Shown: positions 1 to 12,440, counted from the first letter of the stretch. The stretch is 64,000 nt of DNA from Tetrapyrgos nigripes (GCA_013368315.1 JAACJM010000335.1:1-64000); one strand, 5' to 3'. The notes: generated from the letters alone by a model not told the origin. Program-made: numbers and translations.

Positions 1-360
1 TCCTCTGATTTCTCTGATTATGGCACAATTCTCAACCAGTGATTGTTTAGCACTAGAGTCTGGGTTGTATAGCCAACATGTGCCTTGCCTGTGAATAGGG
101 GCTTCACTTTCCCTTGAGTTGCACTGGTGGTACGAAACACGTTATAGTAGGAATTGTTACAAAGTCTTTATGGAACTTTGTATAGTATATTGGGTGGATC
201 TGCTACTATAACTGAAGCACTGTACACTCAACCATAGCACTTAGAATAAGCATATCCTATTCATCAGTACTTAGCTTTATTATACTGGTAGCGTTTTAAC
301 TAGCAGTTCAGGACTCACTCTAGTCCTTTATATTCACATTGAAGTGGTGAACCTTTTGTA
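1..360. repeat. LTR-like dispersed repeat, truncated at window edge
   Basis: This segment aligns along its length with 27690-28008, the distal part of the 1.2-kb solo LTR described below. Shared blocks include GAATAGGGGC, CCCTTGAGT, CTGCTACTATA and CTAGCAGTT followed by GACTCACTCTAGTCC. The copies are diverged by substitutions and short indels. The repeat runs off the left edge, so its full extent is unknown. A second short match to its end (TATTCCAATTGAAGTGGTGA) lies at 1417-1436. I infer that it is an LTR fragment of the same family; orientation is not fixed. Confidence 0.6.
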
Positions 361-1439
361 TGGCATATTATCTCCCCCCAACTAAAGATCTTGACCATCC
401 TCAGTCAATGGCTTTTATTGGTAATCCTGCCAAATGTGTATCTCTTTGGTACTACTCATTTAGGTAACTCCGACAAATCTTATGTCATTGTAGCTTCCAA
501 ATCTGGGAGTGCCTGATTTCCACTGACTTCTTTCATCAACCCTTTTTAAGGCATACCCATTCTTCCACGTTTGATATTCTGGAAAAGAAGCACTCTACAG
601 GAGAACCCGTTTGCGTCACCACTATTCTTAACCAGGGTCTATGTCAATCTTCTTCCCATTTTTTGCTTCTAGTGCCCGCATAACTTTAAGTGCCAGTCAC
701 ACACCATCCTGATATGGTCTTCAGGGTCAATGCTAGTCAGATCTGGGTGAGCCACTCCGTCTTGCAAGACTTCTTGGAATGGAGAGAATGACATAATAAA
801 GATGACTGCCAAAAATGTCTAAGTCCATATTTCCTGTCATTTTTCCTCACTTTGCTCACTGTTCCCTCTTATCAAACTCACTGTCACCAATGCCTTCCAA
901 ACCTAACAACAACCAGAAGTTATTGACTGATGCTTCTCACAGTAGTCACACACTTAACCCGCTCAGTCAGGAATTTTATGCTCAGCTTGAAGTCCTTCAG
1001 GCTCTCCACAAGCACACACTCCATGTCCTTAGGATGCTCAAGAAGGGTGACCCCAAAGGTGAACTTGCTGCTGCTACTGACAAGCATATATCTTTCATTG
1101 TGAGTCCCCTGTTTTTCTCTCTTTCCTTAGTCTGGTGGTGTTGTTCATCCTCTGATGCTTAGTGCAACCTGGACTATTCTCTTCTTCATAATGGGTCAGC
1201 TTTTCCAGATTGGGTGCACTGTGTCTGGGACATGGCACTAGACCTGCTTATCATGGTCTTCCCCACCTGTCATATTGCCAAAGCCAGAGCTGCCAATACA
1301 GTTTGTGACCTTTCATGGCTTACAGTTTCTGGCCATAAGGCTGTTACTGATCTTGGTAACCCATGGAATCATGACGAGGCCTTACCTATCCCAGTAAACC
1401 TTGTACACTCCAGTCCATTATATTCCAATTGAAGTGGTG
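361..1439. other. No recognised gene; short open frames only
   Basis: The stretch has small open frames on the plus strand at 815-1162 and 1214-1432, without a recognisable domain. The first contains a plausible helical stretch (QEFYAQLEVLQALHKHTLHV) and could be a worn gag or host fragment, but I cannot assign it. The end repeats the closing motif of the LTR-like repeat (around 1410-1440). Confidence 0.4.
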
Positions 1440-1620
1440 AACCAGCTTTCTAACTGCCAAATAGTGTTTTTATGAAGGAAGGGTACAAAAGAGGGAAAGG
1501 GAAGCGACATCAGTTCAAGGTTGGGGACTATGTTTGGCAGAGTGCAGAGGACATCGACTTGAAACTTTCAAGTGACAAGTTGGGGGACTGGCAGTTGGGA
1601 CCATACAATGATATGCCATA
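1440..1620 (+). pseudogene. Inverted gypsy integrase C-terminal (GPY/F-type) fragment
   Basis: On the plus strand, about 1465-1615 reads as the C-terminal module of a Ty3/gypsy integrase: a basic run (KRGKGKRHQ), FKVGDYVWQ, then LGDWQLGPYN, which is the expected VGD...W...LGPY pattern. The integrase core it should follow lies directly next to it on the opposite strand (1640-2303). The simplest reading is that about 180 bp of the 3' end of pol was flipped in place. The frame has no start codon and ends at the junction near 1615-1640. The assignment is from motif order; the inversion is inference. Confidence 0.6.
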
Positions 1621-3345
1621 CAAAATTCACATATAGGATGCTTAGCTGATCCTGCATCTCTTTGAACCTGTCTTAGGACTTTGAGATGATCTTCTACATC
1701 TGGGATGCCTGTGTGCCAGCCCACTAGTATGTTGAACAGAGGAAGGTAGCCATAAGTCACCTCAAAAGATGCCATGCCATGTGTGGAGTGTGTGCAGGAG
1801 TTCAGAACAAATTTGGCCATAGGAAGGTGCTCCACCCAATCATCCTGCCTCTAGTTGGTGTAGAGATTCAGATATTTCTCCACTTCCTGGTTGGCTCGTT
1901 CTGTCTGTCCATTCATCTGGGGTCAGTAGCCTGAGGAAAGGCTTGACTTGATCCCAAGTCAGTCTAACAGAGAGCACATGACTTGTGCTGTGAACTGTGG
2001 ACTGTGATCTGACACAAAGTGAAGTGGGAGGCCATGAAGGCAGTAGGCGACTTCAGTGGCAGTGGTGTTAGAGGTGCAGGGAAGGGTGTGGACTTGTTTT
2101 CCATAGAGGTCAGTGCAGACCAGGATTATGTCATAACCTTGTGGGGATGGCAGCTGTGTAATGAGGTTGACTCCAACTTCTTCCCAGAGTCCTAAGGGTA
2201 TGTCCAAAGGTTGGATTACTGCTTGTGGATGATGTTGTAGCTTCTTCCTGGTGCATTTATCACATCCCTTGACATGTCTACAAAAGAGCAAATGGTGGGC
2301 CACCAGAAGTGTGAGGCTACCAAATCAAGTGTCCCATGTAGCCCTGGATGTCGCACTGTTCTACTATTGCCTTCCACAGCTCTTCATTCAGAGGAACATA
2401 GACTCGCCCCTTGTGATATACCAATCCATTATCCTCTTCCCATTTGGGTAAACCATTGGCAAGTTCTTGCAACCCCTCCTTCTTCAACTGCACTAGTCCT
2501 TTTAACACCTCCACTTCTCTCCCTAGTGCCTGACAAATCCATTCTTCTAGGGGGTTGACCAGTGTAATAGCAGCAAGCCTTACAAAGTGCTCTGGTCTGA
2601 GTACTGTTGTTTCCAAATTGTCTTCTCGGTCTGTTACTTGGTGGGAGGGAAGGTGAGAGAGGGCTTTGCCTGGGTGATGGACTAGTCAAAAGTCAAAGCA
2701 TGATAGCCAAAGGGCCCATCTTGCTTGTGCTGTTCACCAGAACTCTAGATTGGAGTGGTCTGTGATGATCTCAAAGGGCTGTGGTAGTCCTTGCCTCCAC
2801 CAATCCTTTGGTGCCTCAATAATAGCCAGCATCTCTTGGCCATAGATTTCATGATTGCATTTGGCTGACTGCATGGATGCTGAACAGAATGCTACAAGGT
2901 GCCAAAGACTGTCTTCTAACATCTGCATCAGGGCTCCCCCTGTTGCAAAGCCAGAAGCATCTACTTCAACATGGGTAGGATGGTCTGGTGACTAGAGTGT
3001 AAGAATGGGAGCAGATGTGAAGGCTGTTCGAAGGGAGTCAAAGGCTTCCTATTGTTGAGTTCCAAAATTCTGTATGAATTGTCAGTAGAAATTAGGAAAG
3101 CCCAGGAATGCCTGAACATTGCAGACATTGCAAGGAACTGGCCAGTGCTGTACTGCTGCCACCTTCACAGGGTTTATATGAACTTGCCCCTCCCAGATAA
3201 TCAATCCAAGATATTCTATCTCTTCCTGTTCAAACTTGCATTTCTCTGGCCTCAGATACAGATCATTCCTCTTCAACCTGGCTAGCACTTCCTGAACCAC
3301 CTCTCGATGCTCTTCCAGAGTGTCAGAGGTCATACCTACATTGGT
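1620..3345 (-). pseudogene. pol: Ty3/gypsy pol fragment (RT tail, RNase H, integrase)
   Basis: Read on the minus strand, this is the second half of a Ty3/gypsy polyprotein. Positions 3333-3082 hold the end of the reverse transcriptase after its catalytic box (LEEHREVVQEVLARL, then LGFPNFY). Positions 2928-2734 hold RNase H (YGQEMLAIIEAPKDWW, then ITDHSNLEFW). Positions 2616-2317 are the connection and H2C2 entry of integrase. Positions 2303-1650 are the integrase core, with first Asp in VCTDLYGKQ, second in VSDHSPQFTAQV and Glu in GQTERANQEVEKYL. All three catalytic acidic residues are still readable, but in-frame stops and frameshifts separate the pieces. Gag, protease and the catalytic half of RT are missing upstream of 3345, and no LTR pair is recognisable. 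It is a dead fragment. Confidence 0.85.
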
Positions 3346-3850
3346 AGTACATGATGCTGATATGAGAGAGACTGCTAGGTGATATAGCTAGTCCATTGAT
3401 ATGGCAGGTAAACACCTGGCCATGCAAACTCACTATATACGCAATTGAACCTATGAGTCATCTAGCTTGTCCACTAGAATGAGGTATCCTGCTTTCATTT
3501 AGTTTAATCTCAAGAGTTTTACCATAAACGCAGTTGGTGACTTGGACTTTACTATCCTTCATTTGGATACAGTCACTTACTAATCAGTTCATTTACCAGA
3601 TTTCTGACTTCGTTTTACTACTCCGATGAGAGATATCTCGTCTGGACTGTGATTGATGATGCGTTCAACATGTATTTATAATCCCTGATTCCTACTAACA
3701 CTCAATGATTACCTATGAACTGCGTACAGACTCAGAGGCTTGATGGACCGTAGTAAACTACTATATAGTACTTAGCTAATTGTGTGGCTGACTATAAAAG
3801 CACACTTCGATTACCTTATCATACAACAACTGCTTGTAACTGCCTTTGTA
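3346..3850. other. Unassigned AT-rich sequence beside the gypsy fragment
   Basis: No gene is recognised. The minus strand has scattered readable stretches (for example VYGKTLEIKLNES) between stops, which may be another worn retroelement segment, but no domain motif supports that. The text resembles the LTR-like repeats in composition (many TAGTA and CTAGT words) without a clear alignment. Confidence 0.3.
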
Positions 3851-4420
3851 CAGATACAGTGCAACAGCAATATGAGTATTGTTCCTGTGGAAAGTAGTCA
3901 TCTACAGTTCATCTTCAGTGGGAGGCATCATACCCCTTGAGCCACTTAACTTTGTCTTCTCAGTGCTCAGTCTTTTCATACCAAACAATCCACTTGTCGT
4001 ATTGTGTGGTATGTTGCATGTGCATGCAGCAGTGAGGAATCCGCAAAGCCATCAAAAAGTACCCATCAAACACATGAATCACAGTGTTTTGGCCACAGGC
4101 AGTGATAGACTTGACCCTGGATGGAGAAGAAAGCAGGGATGTTTTTAGAGTACTTTAACCATGGAAATTCTTTATAGGTTTCCAGTGACACAAATGAAAA
4201 GATTAAGTTGAGGATTCATGAATTACTGGATATGTCACAGTGGTTGATGAAAAGTTGGTATTCATCAGGAAGAGGAGATAGAAGTGGGACACTGGCAAGG
4301 AATTTCCCCTTTCCACCACAACAAAAGCCTGGCTGTTTGCCAGTCAAGAGTATGACATCACAATGATTACATTGCTGCCACTTTTCATTGTGAATGGCAC
4401 CCATACAGAGCCTATATGCA
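3850..4420 (-). pseudogene. Helitron N-terminal zinc-finger region fragment
   Basis: Minus-strand frames spell a Cys-rich finger (CNHCDVILLTGKQPGFCC), then FLASVPLLSPLPDEYQLFIN, then RILNLIFSF and FFSIQGQVYH. In order and spacing this is the N-terminal part of basidiomycete Helitron helicase-like proteins, just before the helitron-like-N (Rep) domain. In intact elements this protein goes on to a rolling-circle Rep nuclease and a PIF1 helicase; neither is visible here. The first piece is open at 4404-4216 and continues in another frame to about 4090. Downstream the frame is full of stops. No Helitron 3' hairpin with CTRR end is identified. The family assignment is by remembered motif pattern. 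Confidence 0.65.
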
Positions 4421-6285
4421 AAGTATCGCTAGGTGCAGTGCCAGGCATGCCAATGACAACTGCGACAAACAGAAAAAACAATGATGAAGAGGAAGGAATT
4501 TACATTTCAGCAGGTACATGGTTTTAATATTACATGTGGATCCTAAACATTCTCTCTTTTATTCATCTGAAATTGTGAAATGTAGAGTGTGCACAGCTTC
4601 ATATGGCAGAAGATCGGAGATGTCATCGAGCAGCAAGCTGATAGACATAGACAATCAGTTCTACAGAAACAGACATTCACTTTGAACACTTACCAGCCCA
4701 TCCGCAAGCACATGGAAATGTGGTGTCTACTTTCCAGCACAATATCAGCAATCACAGTTGAACTTGGCAGCAAATTGGTCCAGAGGATTGGCAAGACATC
4801 TCTTAAAGAAATTGAAGAGGCAGCCTGTAACCGTCAACAAGCCAACAATATGGCTGAAACCACAGACATATGCAAGATTTGTAATCAAGCTGGCTGGGCA
4901 GGTATTTGCTTGCAGTTGATCAAGAAAAGTGACCAAAAAGACTGTGAAATGTTGTAGAGCTGTTGAGACATTGACTTCCAACATGAAATGAATTGTAACC
5001 TGCTCGTCTGAGAATGTTTTGTAAGGAAAGAGCATAAGGCCTTGCAAGGCCAGTGCCAGTTCACTGGCTGGTGCAGGGAATCAGGTGGGAGCATACATAA
5101 ATGTCATCAGCTGTGTTACATATTGAAGCTCTTTTACTGCACACAATCATTGAGAACTTACCATTAAGAGGCCACCAATTGCCTTCAAGCTGTGAGAGCT
5201 CAAGAAGTTGAGCGAGTTCAGAAGTGCACACAGTTTGCTGGGTGGATTGGAGGATATCTTGGCCCAGCCAGCAGTGACATGATTGTTGAACATGCTCAGG
5301 ACTAAGGAAAATGCCTGAGGTTACAGTACAATGATTGAGGTTAACATAACATACATTTTCGTGCAACTACAGCTGAGACTGAAAAATACATTGGGTACTA
5401 CAATATAGAGATAGTGCTGGTGAGTGTGATCCACACCTTCTCTTTACGTTTTCCACAAACCTTGGCATCATTGATTTGAATGCTTCCAGCAGTCAAAGTG
5501 AGCTCAGAATTGGTGGAGCATCCAGGTTGAGACAGGGTAGAAGAGTCAGTAGTGGAAGACTCAGTGGTGGAAGAGCCTTGAATTAATTCAAGATCGATCT
5601 GGGTCTGCAAGGCTTCCAAACTTTGGGTAATGAGAAAGAAGAGTCAAGAAGGTAAGTCAGAGTACACACTGGCGCTTCTTAGTGTCAGGAGCTTTGTTGT
5701 TGTTACCATTGATGATGGTAGAGGTATTGCTGAATATTGAAGCGAAGAAGAGAATAGGCAGACACAAACCTTGATGCAAGAGCACTGAGTTGGCATTTGC
5801 AGCCATTGCTTGTAGCAGAACCTCCATTAGCACTGTTATTAGGTGCAACAGTATTACCATTGGTGGAATTCACACCACTGCCTAGATTGAGGACAACAGA
5901 GGACAGGTTGACATGAAGGGTGTTGTTGTAGAAACCATGGATTGGACCGACAGCATACACCAAGTTGTCCTAAAACAGATCACCTAGAGTCACAGATAAG
6001 GGATTTCAGCAAGAAAGGTCTTGAACATTATTGGAAACATGTACCATTTCAGTAAACCACTGTGGCCATGCATGTTGTTGAAACTGAAGCTGAACTCACT
6101 TCACTTCCAGTCACTAAGATAGCTGGACTTGAAGGTCCTCTACACAAGATGCTCAAGTTGATGGCTACAGCCAGTTACTAGGTGGTGGTTGAGGATCAAC
6201 CCGGTTGCAGACATTGAGTGTATATCTGCTAACCAGAAGTTTGAGTCACCAACATCTCGACATGGGAGGTTGCTCATGGGAGTAA
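4421..6285. other. Unassigned sequence with worn open frames
   Basis: No product is recognised. The plus strand is open at 4589-4957 (about 120 aa, with CKICNQAGWAGIC near its end). The minus strand has frames at 5366-5061, 5619-5398 (Ser/Thr-rich) and 5963-5703 (starting VYAVGPIHGFYNNTLHVNLS and Asn/Ser-rich). The last two lie in tandem and could be exons of one degraded gene, but there is no motif to name it. The segment is bounded on the right by the gypsy LTR at 6286. Confidence 0.3.
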
Positions 6286-6756
6286 TGTCACAGTTTTTGA
6301 TACACTCAAATAACCACTCAAGTCACACAGTATGAAGACAGATACAAACAGTAGATTGAGAGATAGAGATAGAGGAGAAGAGATGAGTAAGCTGACTAGG
6401 CTCTACACTGCATAGTAATAGTATGGAGCAGAGATGAAGTGAACGAACTAAAGGACTAACTAGAATGTCTAGTGGTTTATATAGAAGAGCAATGAATAAG
6501 TGATAGTAAAAAGATAGGAGAAATAGGAGAAACATAGGAGAAAGTGGAGAAATGTAGGAGAAAGATAGGATCAATGGAATGGAAGATCATTGATTGATAG
6601 CTATTATAGAGTTTGATAGGTTCTATAAGGTTTAAAGTCAGTAATTTAAGGTTTAAAAGGTTTATTGAGGAAATGCAATAGACAAATGATCAGAAAATGG
6701 GTCCAATAGTGAAGTATAAGAGGAAGGAGGACAAAGAACTGTAGCAGTTCATGACA
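6286..6756 (-). repeat. 3' LTR of the gypsy element
   Basis: On the minus strand the LTR starts TGTCATGAACTGC at 6756 and ends at 6286 with TGTGACA-type sequence. It aligns over its full length with the LTR at 12441-12908, with scattered substitutions. The flanking base word is AGTAA at 6281-6285. Confidence 0.9.
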
Positions 6757-6772
6757 TTACCCCCTCTTTAAG
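6757..6772 (-). promoter_or_regulatory. Polypurine tract of the gypsy element
   Basis: Immediately upstream of the 3' LTR on the minus strand is the purine run AAAGAGGGGGTAA. This is the expected position of the primer for plus-strand DNA synthesis during reverse transcription. Confidence 0.75.
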
Positions 6773-6956
6773 CTGCACTTTCACCTGGAGCACACGTGTA
6801 CTTTTCCAAATATCCTCCATGTTAATTCCCATTGAACGTACTGTAAATTATGCTCGTATCATATTTGGTGGATGATACACATCTGGATGTTCTCGATGAA
6901 AAGTTTTGATCATATCCTTCAGTTTTGTCAACCCTGAAGCTGGTTCCCATGAATTT

Positions 6957-8064
6957 TCAGAGTCTGAGTAGTCTAACCATCTCGACGATTCCCATTGGCT
7001 TTGAATCTAGGATTGCTTCAATGTCATACTCGTTATCCTCTGGTAGTAATTCTGCTGGTTCGCCTGGGTAGTTCACTCCATGAGTTTCAGTTTCTTCGTA
7101 TGGTGATAACAGTGAAGCATGGAAGACTGGGTGAATTCGCCAGGTGTTTGGCAGTTTGAGACAATAGTTAACTTCACCAATTACATCAGTGATTTCAAAT
7201 GGTCCATGATGACAGTTTGCTAACTTAGCTTTTGGCCTAGTTGTCTTCAAGTTCTTTCCGTCCAGTAGTACCTTATCTCCAACTTTGAACTTTACCCCTT
7301 CTTTTACATAGTCGATGTTCTGCCTCTTCATCAACTCTGCAGCAGTTGTTAGACTTGCTTTCAGCTCTTCACATAGTGTTTCTAAGGTCTGTAGGCATTC
7401 TTTGAGGGAAAGAGTTGAGAATGGTATCCATGGAGTAATTTGAAAGGTGACTTTCCAGTAAGTGAGTGGACTTGAGTATTATGGCAGCACTCAGTGTATG
7501 GCAGATATTTGACCCAATCATCTTGACAGCAGTTACAGAAGGTTCATAAGTATTGTTCAAGTTCTTGATTGAACCTCTCTGTTTCACCATCTGTCTGCAG
7601 GTGATAAGCCATACTAAGAGCTGAGGTGATACCTAACTTAGCGTATATCCCTCTCATAACCTGGCTTGCAAATTGGGGTCCTTGATCTGATATCATTTTG
7701 TCCAAGTGTTGTTGAACAGTACATCAATAGTTCCATCACTGTCGATATCTTTTCAGCATGGTGAGATTACTACAGTCTTGGTTGATTGATCTATTGTTAC
7801 GTGGATTGTGTTGAAGTCTTCACATTCTGGGAGATCCATGATAAAATCAGTGGTAATAGTACCAAAGGGTCATTCTGGAATGTCGTTTGGGATCAATGGT
7901 ACATGTAATGGATGGTTTTGTGCCTTGGTCAATTGGCAAGTAGTGCATCCTTCAATGTAATCACAAACAAATAATGACATACCAGGCCACCAAAATTCTC
8001 TACTAACTAGTTCATAGGTTTTGAACCAGCCTGGGTGTCCAGCAGTGAGACTATCATGATGCAT
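6957..8064 (-). pseudogene. pol: Gypsy integrase (H2C2, DDE core, C-terminal module)
   Basis: On the minus strand, 8064-7870 is the zinc-binding entry of integrase (HDSLTAGHPGWFKT, then CTTCQLTK, a His-His-Cys-Cys pattern). Positions 7850-7400 hold the catalytic core with Asp in VTIDQSTKTVVI, Asp in ISDQGPQFASQVM and Glu in QTDGETERFNQELEQYL. Positions 7334-6957 hold the C-terminal module (KVGDKVLLDGKNL, HHGPFEITDV, then HPVFHASLLSPY and an acidic linker leading to YDIEAILDSK, the usual lead-in to a chromodomain). The core is interrupted by stops (one follows NQELEQYL) and needs several frame changes. It would insert the cDNA if functional; here it is dead. Confidence 0.88.
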
Positions 8065-9692
8065 CTTGACTATGTCTCTTCATAGTTGTTGGTCATAGGG
8101 AACATAGACTTTTCCTCAAAACAAAATGATCCTGTCTTCATAATTCCATTCCTGTAAGTTCTTGACCAGTGAACGCAGACCATTGTTTAAGATGACTTCA
8201 GTGTCTTTCTTTGAACATTCCTTAATTCGTCTTCTCAGTTCAGGATCTCCCAGTCTTGTAGCTCGAATTCTGAAGAATCTGGGATCTAGTAACACTCTAT
8301 CCTTGTTGTCGTCTTCAACTCCCTCTTTAGGATCTGGTCTTCGAGAGAGAGGATCACTTTGATTAAGACTTCTGGGTTTATGGATAAGGGTGAAATCGAA
8401 TCTGTTAAGAAACAGAGCCATCCTTGCTTGTTGTCAGCTGGGTTTCTGAGAGGTAGTGTGGTCTGTAAGGATCTTGATAGTATGTGGTGCGCCTTCAAGG
8501 TAGTGTCACCAAGCCTCTAATGCCTGTATGATTGCTAACAACTCTTTATCATGAATGTTGTAGTTTCATTCAGTTTCAGATAAGGATTTTGATATATAAT
8601 TGATTGGGTGCCACTTGTCATCTGATCCTTTCTGTGATAGAATACCTCCTGTGGTATAGTCAGAAGCATCTACTTCTACTCAATACAGTTTAGAGTAATC
8701 AGGCATTAAAAGGACTGGTGAAGAAGTGAACACATCTTTGAGTGCCTGAAAGGCTTCTTCTGCATTGACAGACCAATTCCAAGGTTCGTCTTTCTTCATT
8801 AGATCGAAAAGTGGTCAAGCAATTTAAGAAAAGTCTTGTATAAACTGACAATAAAAGTTTCCGAATCCAAGAAACAATTGAACATCTTTAAAAGTTTGTG
8901 GGGTCGGCCATTCGGTAACACCTTTGACTTTAACTGGATCCATTGCCAATGTATTGCGAGAGACAATGAGACCTAGGAATTCCACTGAGCTGGTTTTGAA
9001 GGTGCACTTTTCTGGTTTAGCATAAAGGTTGTTTTCCTGAAGTTGTGCAAGCACTTGTTTGACCATTTGTTGATGTTCTTCCAGAGTTTCCATGAAGATC
9101 AAGATGTCGTCCATGTAGATAACTACCTTTCCTGAATCGATGAGGTCCTTAAAAAGGAACATTGCAGGGGATTTCATAAGACCAAAAAACATCACTGTTG
9201 GTTCAAAGAGCCCTCTATTTGTCTTGAATGCTTCTTTTATTTGCACATTATTATATCCCCATTGTATCCCCATTGAAGGTTGATTTTTGAAAAACCTTGT
9301 GTCCCCTTAAGTTTATCTACCAATTCTGATATGAGTGGTAAAGGGTATTCATTTCTTATGGTTCCTTTATTTAATGCTCAATAATCCTGTACATAGTGTA
9401 GCTTTCCGTCGTTCTTTTTAATGAAGAAGAAGGGACTTGCTATAGGAGACTTTGACAGTCTTATGTATTCCTTTTCCAAGTTCTCATCAATGAAGTTGTC
9501 AAGTTCCTTTTGTTTGCTAGGAGATAGAGGATAGGTTTTGCAAGGACAAGGTTCAAAGTCCAGTTTCAGATCGATAGCATGATCCCATTCACCACGTTTC
9601 GGTAATCGTTCTGAAGTTTGTTTGTCAAAGGCTTTTGGAAACTGATGATATTGGGACAGAATCTTATCTGTAAGTGGTACATCCTCTTTCAT
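8065..9692 (-). pseudogene. pol: Gypsy reverse transcriptase and RNase H
   Basis: The minus strand at 9692-9378 gives the RT N-terminus (PLSPSKQKELDNFIDENL, then SPFFFIKKNDGKLHYVQDY). Positions 9273-8824 give the catalytic part with the YMDD box (VVIYMDDILIF), LEEHQQMVKQVL and LGFGNFY. Positions 8800-8440 give RNase H (DASDYTTGGILSQKGSDD and YNIHDKELLAIIQALEAW), and 8421-8116 the linker to integrase (FTLIHKPRSLNQSDPLSRR). The tyrosine-Met-Asp-Asp active site is intact, but the frame is broken between 9378 and 9273, within RNase H and before 8421. Confidence 0.88.
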
Positions 9693-10430
9693 CTTTTGGG
9701 CTGATTCTGCAAGTTCTTGAGCCTTGGTAATTCAGAATCTGGTGTTGGGTATTCCTCTTCTTTCCTCAACAGACTCTCTATCACATCCTGTTCCCATTGG
9801 TTTGGAACATCTCTCTGACCAAAATCTTCTTCTGTGAAAATTGCTGTAGATTCTGAAGGGGGATTCGACATCATCGTCCTGCAACTTTTGGTTGTGTGAC
9901 TGGTTTGAATTGTCCAATTGGTTGTGACCTTATGATGTGTTTGTGGATCAGTAACAGTCGATTTGGGAGATTTGGGTTTAGTGCGTAGGTTAAGAATTGG
10001 TGGTTGTTCCAGAGTACATGTTTCGGGACATCTGGATTATGCTCCTCTAGCCAATCAGTACCAAGAATTATATTGTGATCTCCCATGTCCGTAACATGGA
10101 ATTCAGCCATCTTTTCATGGCACAATCTTTTGTTCTGAGAATAGTGTAATGGTGTACCCATCCCATGGTGTTTTCAGAACTGTCAATGTTGCATACAGGG
10201 AACAGGTTTTTGATAAGAAGGAGGGTTAAATGATTTTCTTGTGTGAAACAGCTATTGATAATAATGCCCTCCACACCACTGTCTATTAGAGCTTCTGCAT
10301 CGATTTTTCTGCTGGTGATTTTGCCAATGAGTTCAGTTTTCAGTGTTATTGAAGGTACCTTTCGGTTACAAGTGACTACCAACATTCTTAATTCTAAAGG
10401 AAAGGTACGCTTATGAGAAGGGTATAACAT
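9693..10430 (-). pseudogene. Gypsy aspartyl protease region
   Basis: Minus-strand frames at 10430-10068 and 10161-9871 contain the aspartyl protease active-site triplet in DAEALIDSGVEGIIIN. The characteristic following strand NIILGTDWLEEHNPDV sits about 75 residues later. This is the protease that processes Gag-Pol in Ty3/gypsy elements. The two halves are in different frames, so the protein is broken near 10150. Downstream (9917-9689) a low-complexity linker leads into RT. Confidence 0.82.
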
Positions 10431-10479
10431 TTCAAGACAACGACGTTTGTGCTACTGTTACAGGTGGTGAACTGTTGAA

Positions 10480-11480
10480 GTGGAAGTGTCAGCTGTCCTA
10501 ACAGCACAAGGAGGGAAGCTACAAGAGGTGTTCTGAGAAGTGGATGACCTCGGGATATTGTTTAGGAATGTGGGACATTCGTTGCTCATATATCCAGGTT
10601 GTCCTAATTTTTGGAGTCAGTCCCTTTCTTCAGGTGTTAGCTTGGGTAGAGGAGTAAAGGACAAGCTAGCACCTGGTCCCATATTCATAAGAACATTTAC
10701 GCTTGCTACTGTCCATCCCTGAGAAGGACCTGAATTAGTCCTTGGTGTAGAGGATGGTTTCCAACATCCTTCTTTCTCTCTCTCATTCAACCATTCCAAA
10801 TGAAGATCCATCACCCTATCCCTATGCTCATTAAAGTCTTTCCACTTTGGCCATGTTTGCCCCACCAACTTCCGAAGATCCTTTGGGAGACCCACTTTCT
10901 AAAAATCTAGTCCAACTCTTCCCCGTATGTATCGAAAATGCTATTGTAACTACTAATGTCTGTTCCCTTCATTCTAGCATTTTTGATCTTGGATCGTGCA
11001 ACCTTGTCAGCAGCATAAACCTGTCCTTTATCCCCTTCAAAATTGTCCATCATTTGTTTTCTGGTTTAACTTCTTCATTTTCCTCATCATATTCTCATTC
11101 TGTGATGCATTGAGTAGCCCAATCTCCTCCTTTTTCTCCTGTGAAGAACAAGAGAAACAAGGACACCTTGGAGTCCTCAGTTGCATATTTGGCTTTGTTC
11201 TGATGTAGGTAGTTGTTGAACGAGGCTAACCATTGTTTCGCCTTGTCACGTTCTCCAATGAAGGCATCGGGTTTCCTTCCTCATTCAGAACTACTATTGG
11301 AGTCATTGGGCACTGTGTCAGACATAGCCAAGTTGCCTGGTTCTGATGGATCAGGAGAAGAAGAAGGGGCTGGACGACGAGGGGCTACAGATGGTCCTTT
11401 GGTAGACGGAATTGTAGGAGAGGAAGGGGATCTGGGTTTACTCAAGTGTTTGTAGGAGTGGCTGTTCCTTGATCCTGTTC
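10480..11480 (-). pseudogene. gag: Gypsy gag (capsid and degenerate zinc knuckle)
   Basis: Minus-strand frames give a gag that parallels the intact one at 63502: RDKAKQWLASFNNYL near 11240 and SLFLLFFTGEKGGDWA near 11140. These correspond to RNLAKDWLAKFNNYL and SLFLTLYTGEEAGRWA of the other element. Positions 10895-10617 carry the conserved capsid end (LRKLVGQTWPKWKDFNEHRD, then LTPEERD). The zinc knuckle that should follow is reduced to LGQPGYMSNECPT, with upstream cysteines lost. Stops occur throughout. The comparison with the second element in this window is direct; the capsid role is family knowledge. Confidence 0.8.
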
Positions 11481-12440
11481 AGTCTCTGAGTCAATTATAG
11501 GATGAGCCTTTCAAATAGTGAGTTCTTGGTTGTGTGTTACAACTTTGCACTCAATATGAAGGGATACAGGAAGTGTTTGGGTGTTGTATCTGTTAATACA
11601 GGGTTGATTTTCGCAAAATATATAAGGATTCAAATTCTCCAAGTTGTAATGGCAATTGAGAGCAGTTAGTTTGAAGAAGACATGTGGTTGGTCTGCACAG
11701 GGAAGATTTGGATCTGCAAATGTGGACTGTTGACTTGTCATATACTGCCTCTACAATCTCTTAGGGCCTTCTCTTCTGCCCTCTAAGTTAGAAGGAGGGT
11801 TCAAGGATGAAGGAGGAAGGTGTGCCATAGTCTCTAAGAAACAGAGGTCCCAAGGGTGTGTTGAGGTCCCATAATCCTAACAACAGTTTCCTTGGTATCG
11901 AGGTTGAAGGTGACTCATATGTACGAGTAAAGAGAGAGGATCACATCACCTGGTTCCAATTCACAAATCCAGCAATGTGTACAGATGAAGTTTCAGTCAT
12001 AACTCCAAGGATCCACCTGAATGCCTTCCACATGGCTACACAAGTATTCTGTATGTGGTAGATTGAGTGGAAGAGGGAGAGGAGGTCATTCATACTCCAG
12101 CAGGTTTTCAGGAGGTTCAAAGTGAATCTGAGAGAATGCAGTAGACAGAGTGAAAGGAATACAATGCTTGCAATATGAATGAATAGGGATTGGTGATGAA
12201 GGAGTCAAGAACAAATGGTTACAGCCAAATTGACACCAAGTCAACACAAAAGACACCCAGTCTCTTGCGAGCTATGACACCTAGTTGTTAACCAGTGGAT
12301 ATAGGGACCAGGGAAGGGATATGGTGCTTGCAGTATGGATAAAATAGAGATGAGAATGAAAGGAGTTGAGAACAGAGATAAGCAAGATAGAGGAGAAAGG
12401 GACTCAGATAGTGAGGTGGGTGTAAGGGAGTTCATTCAAG

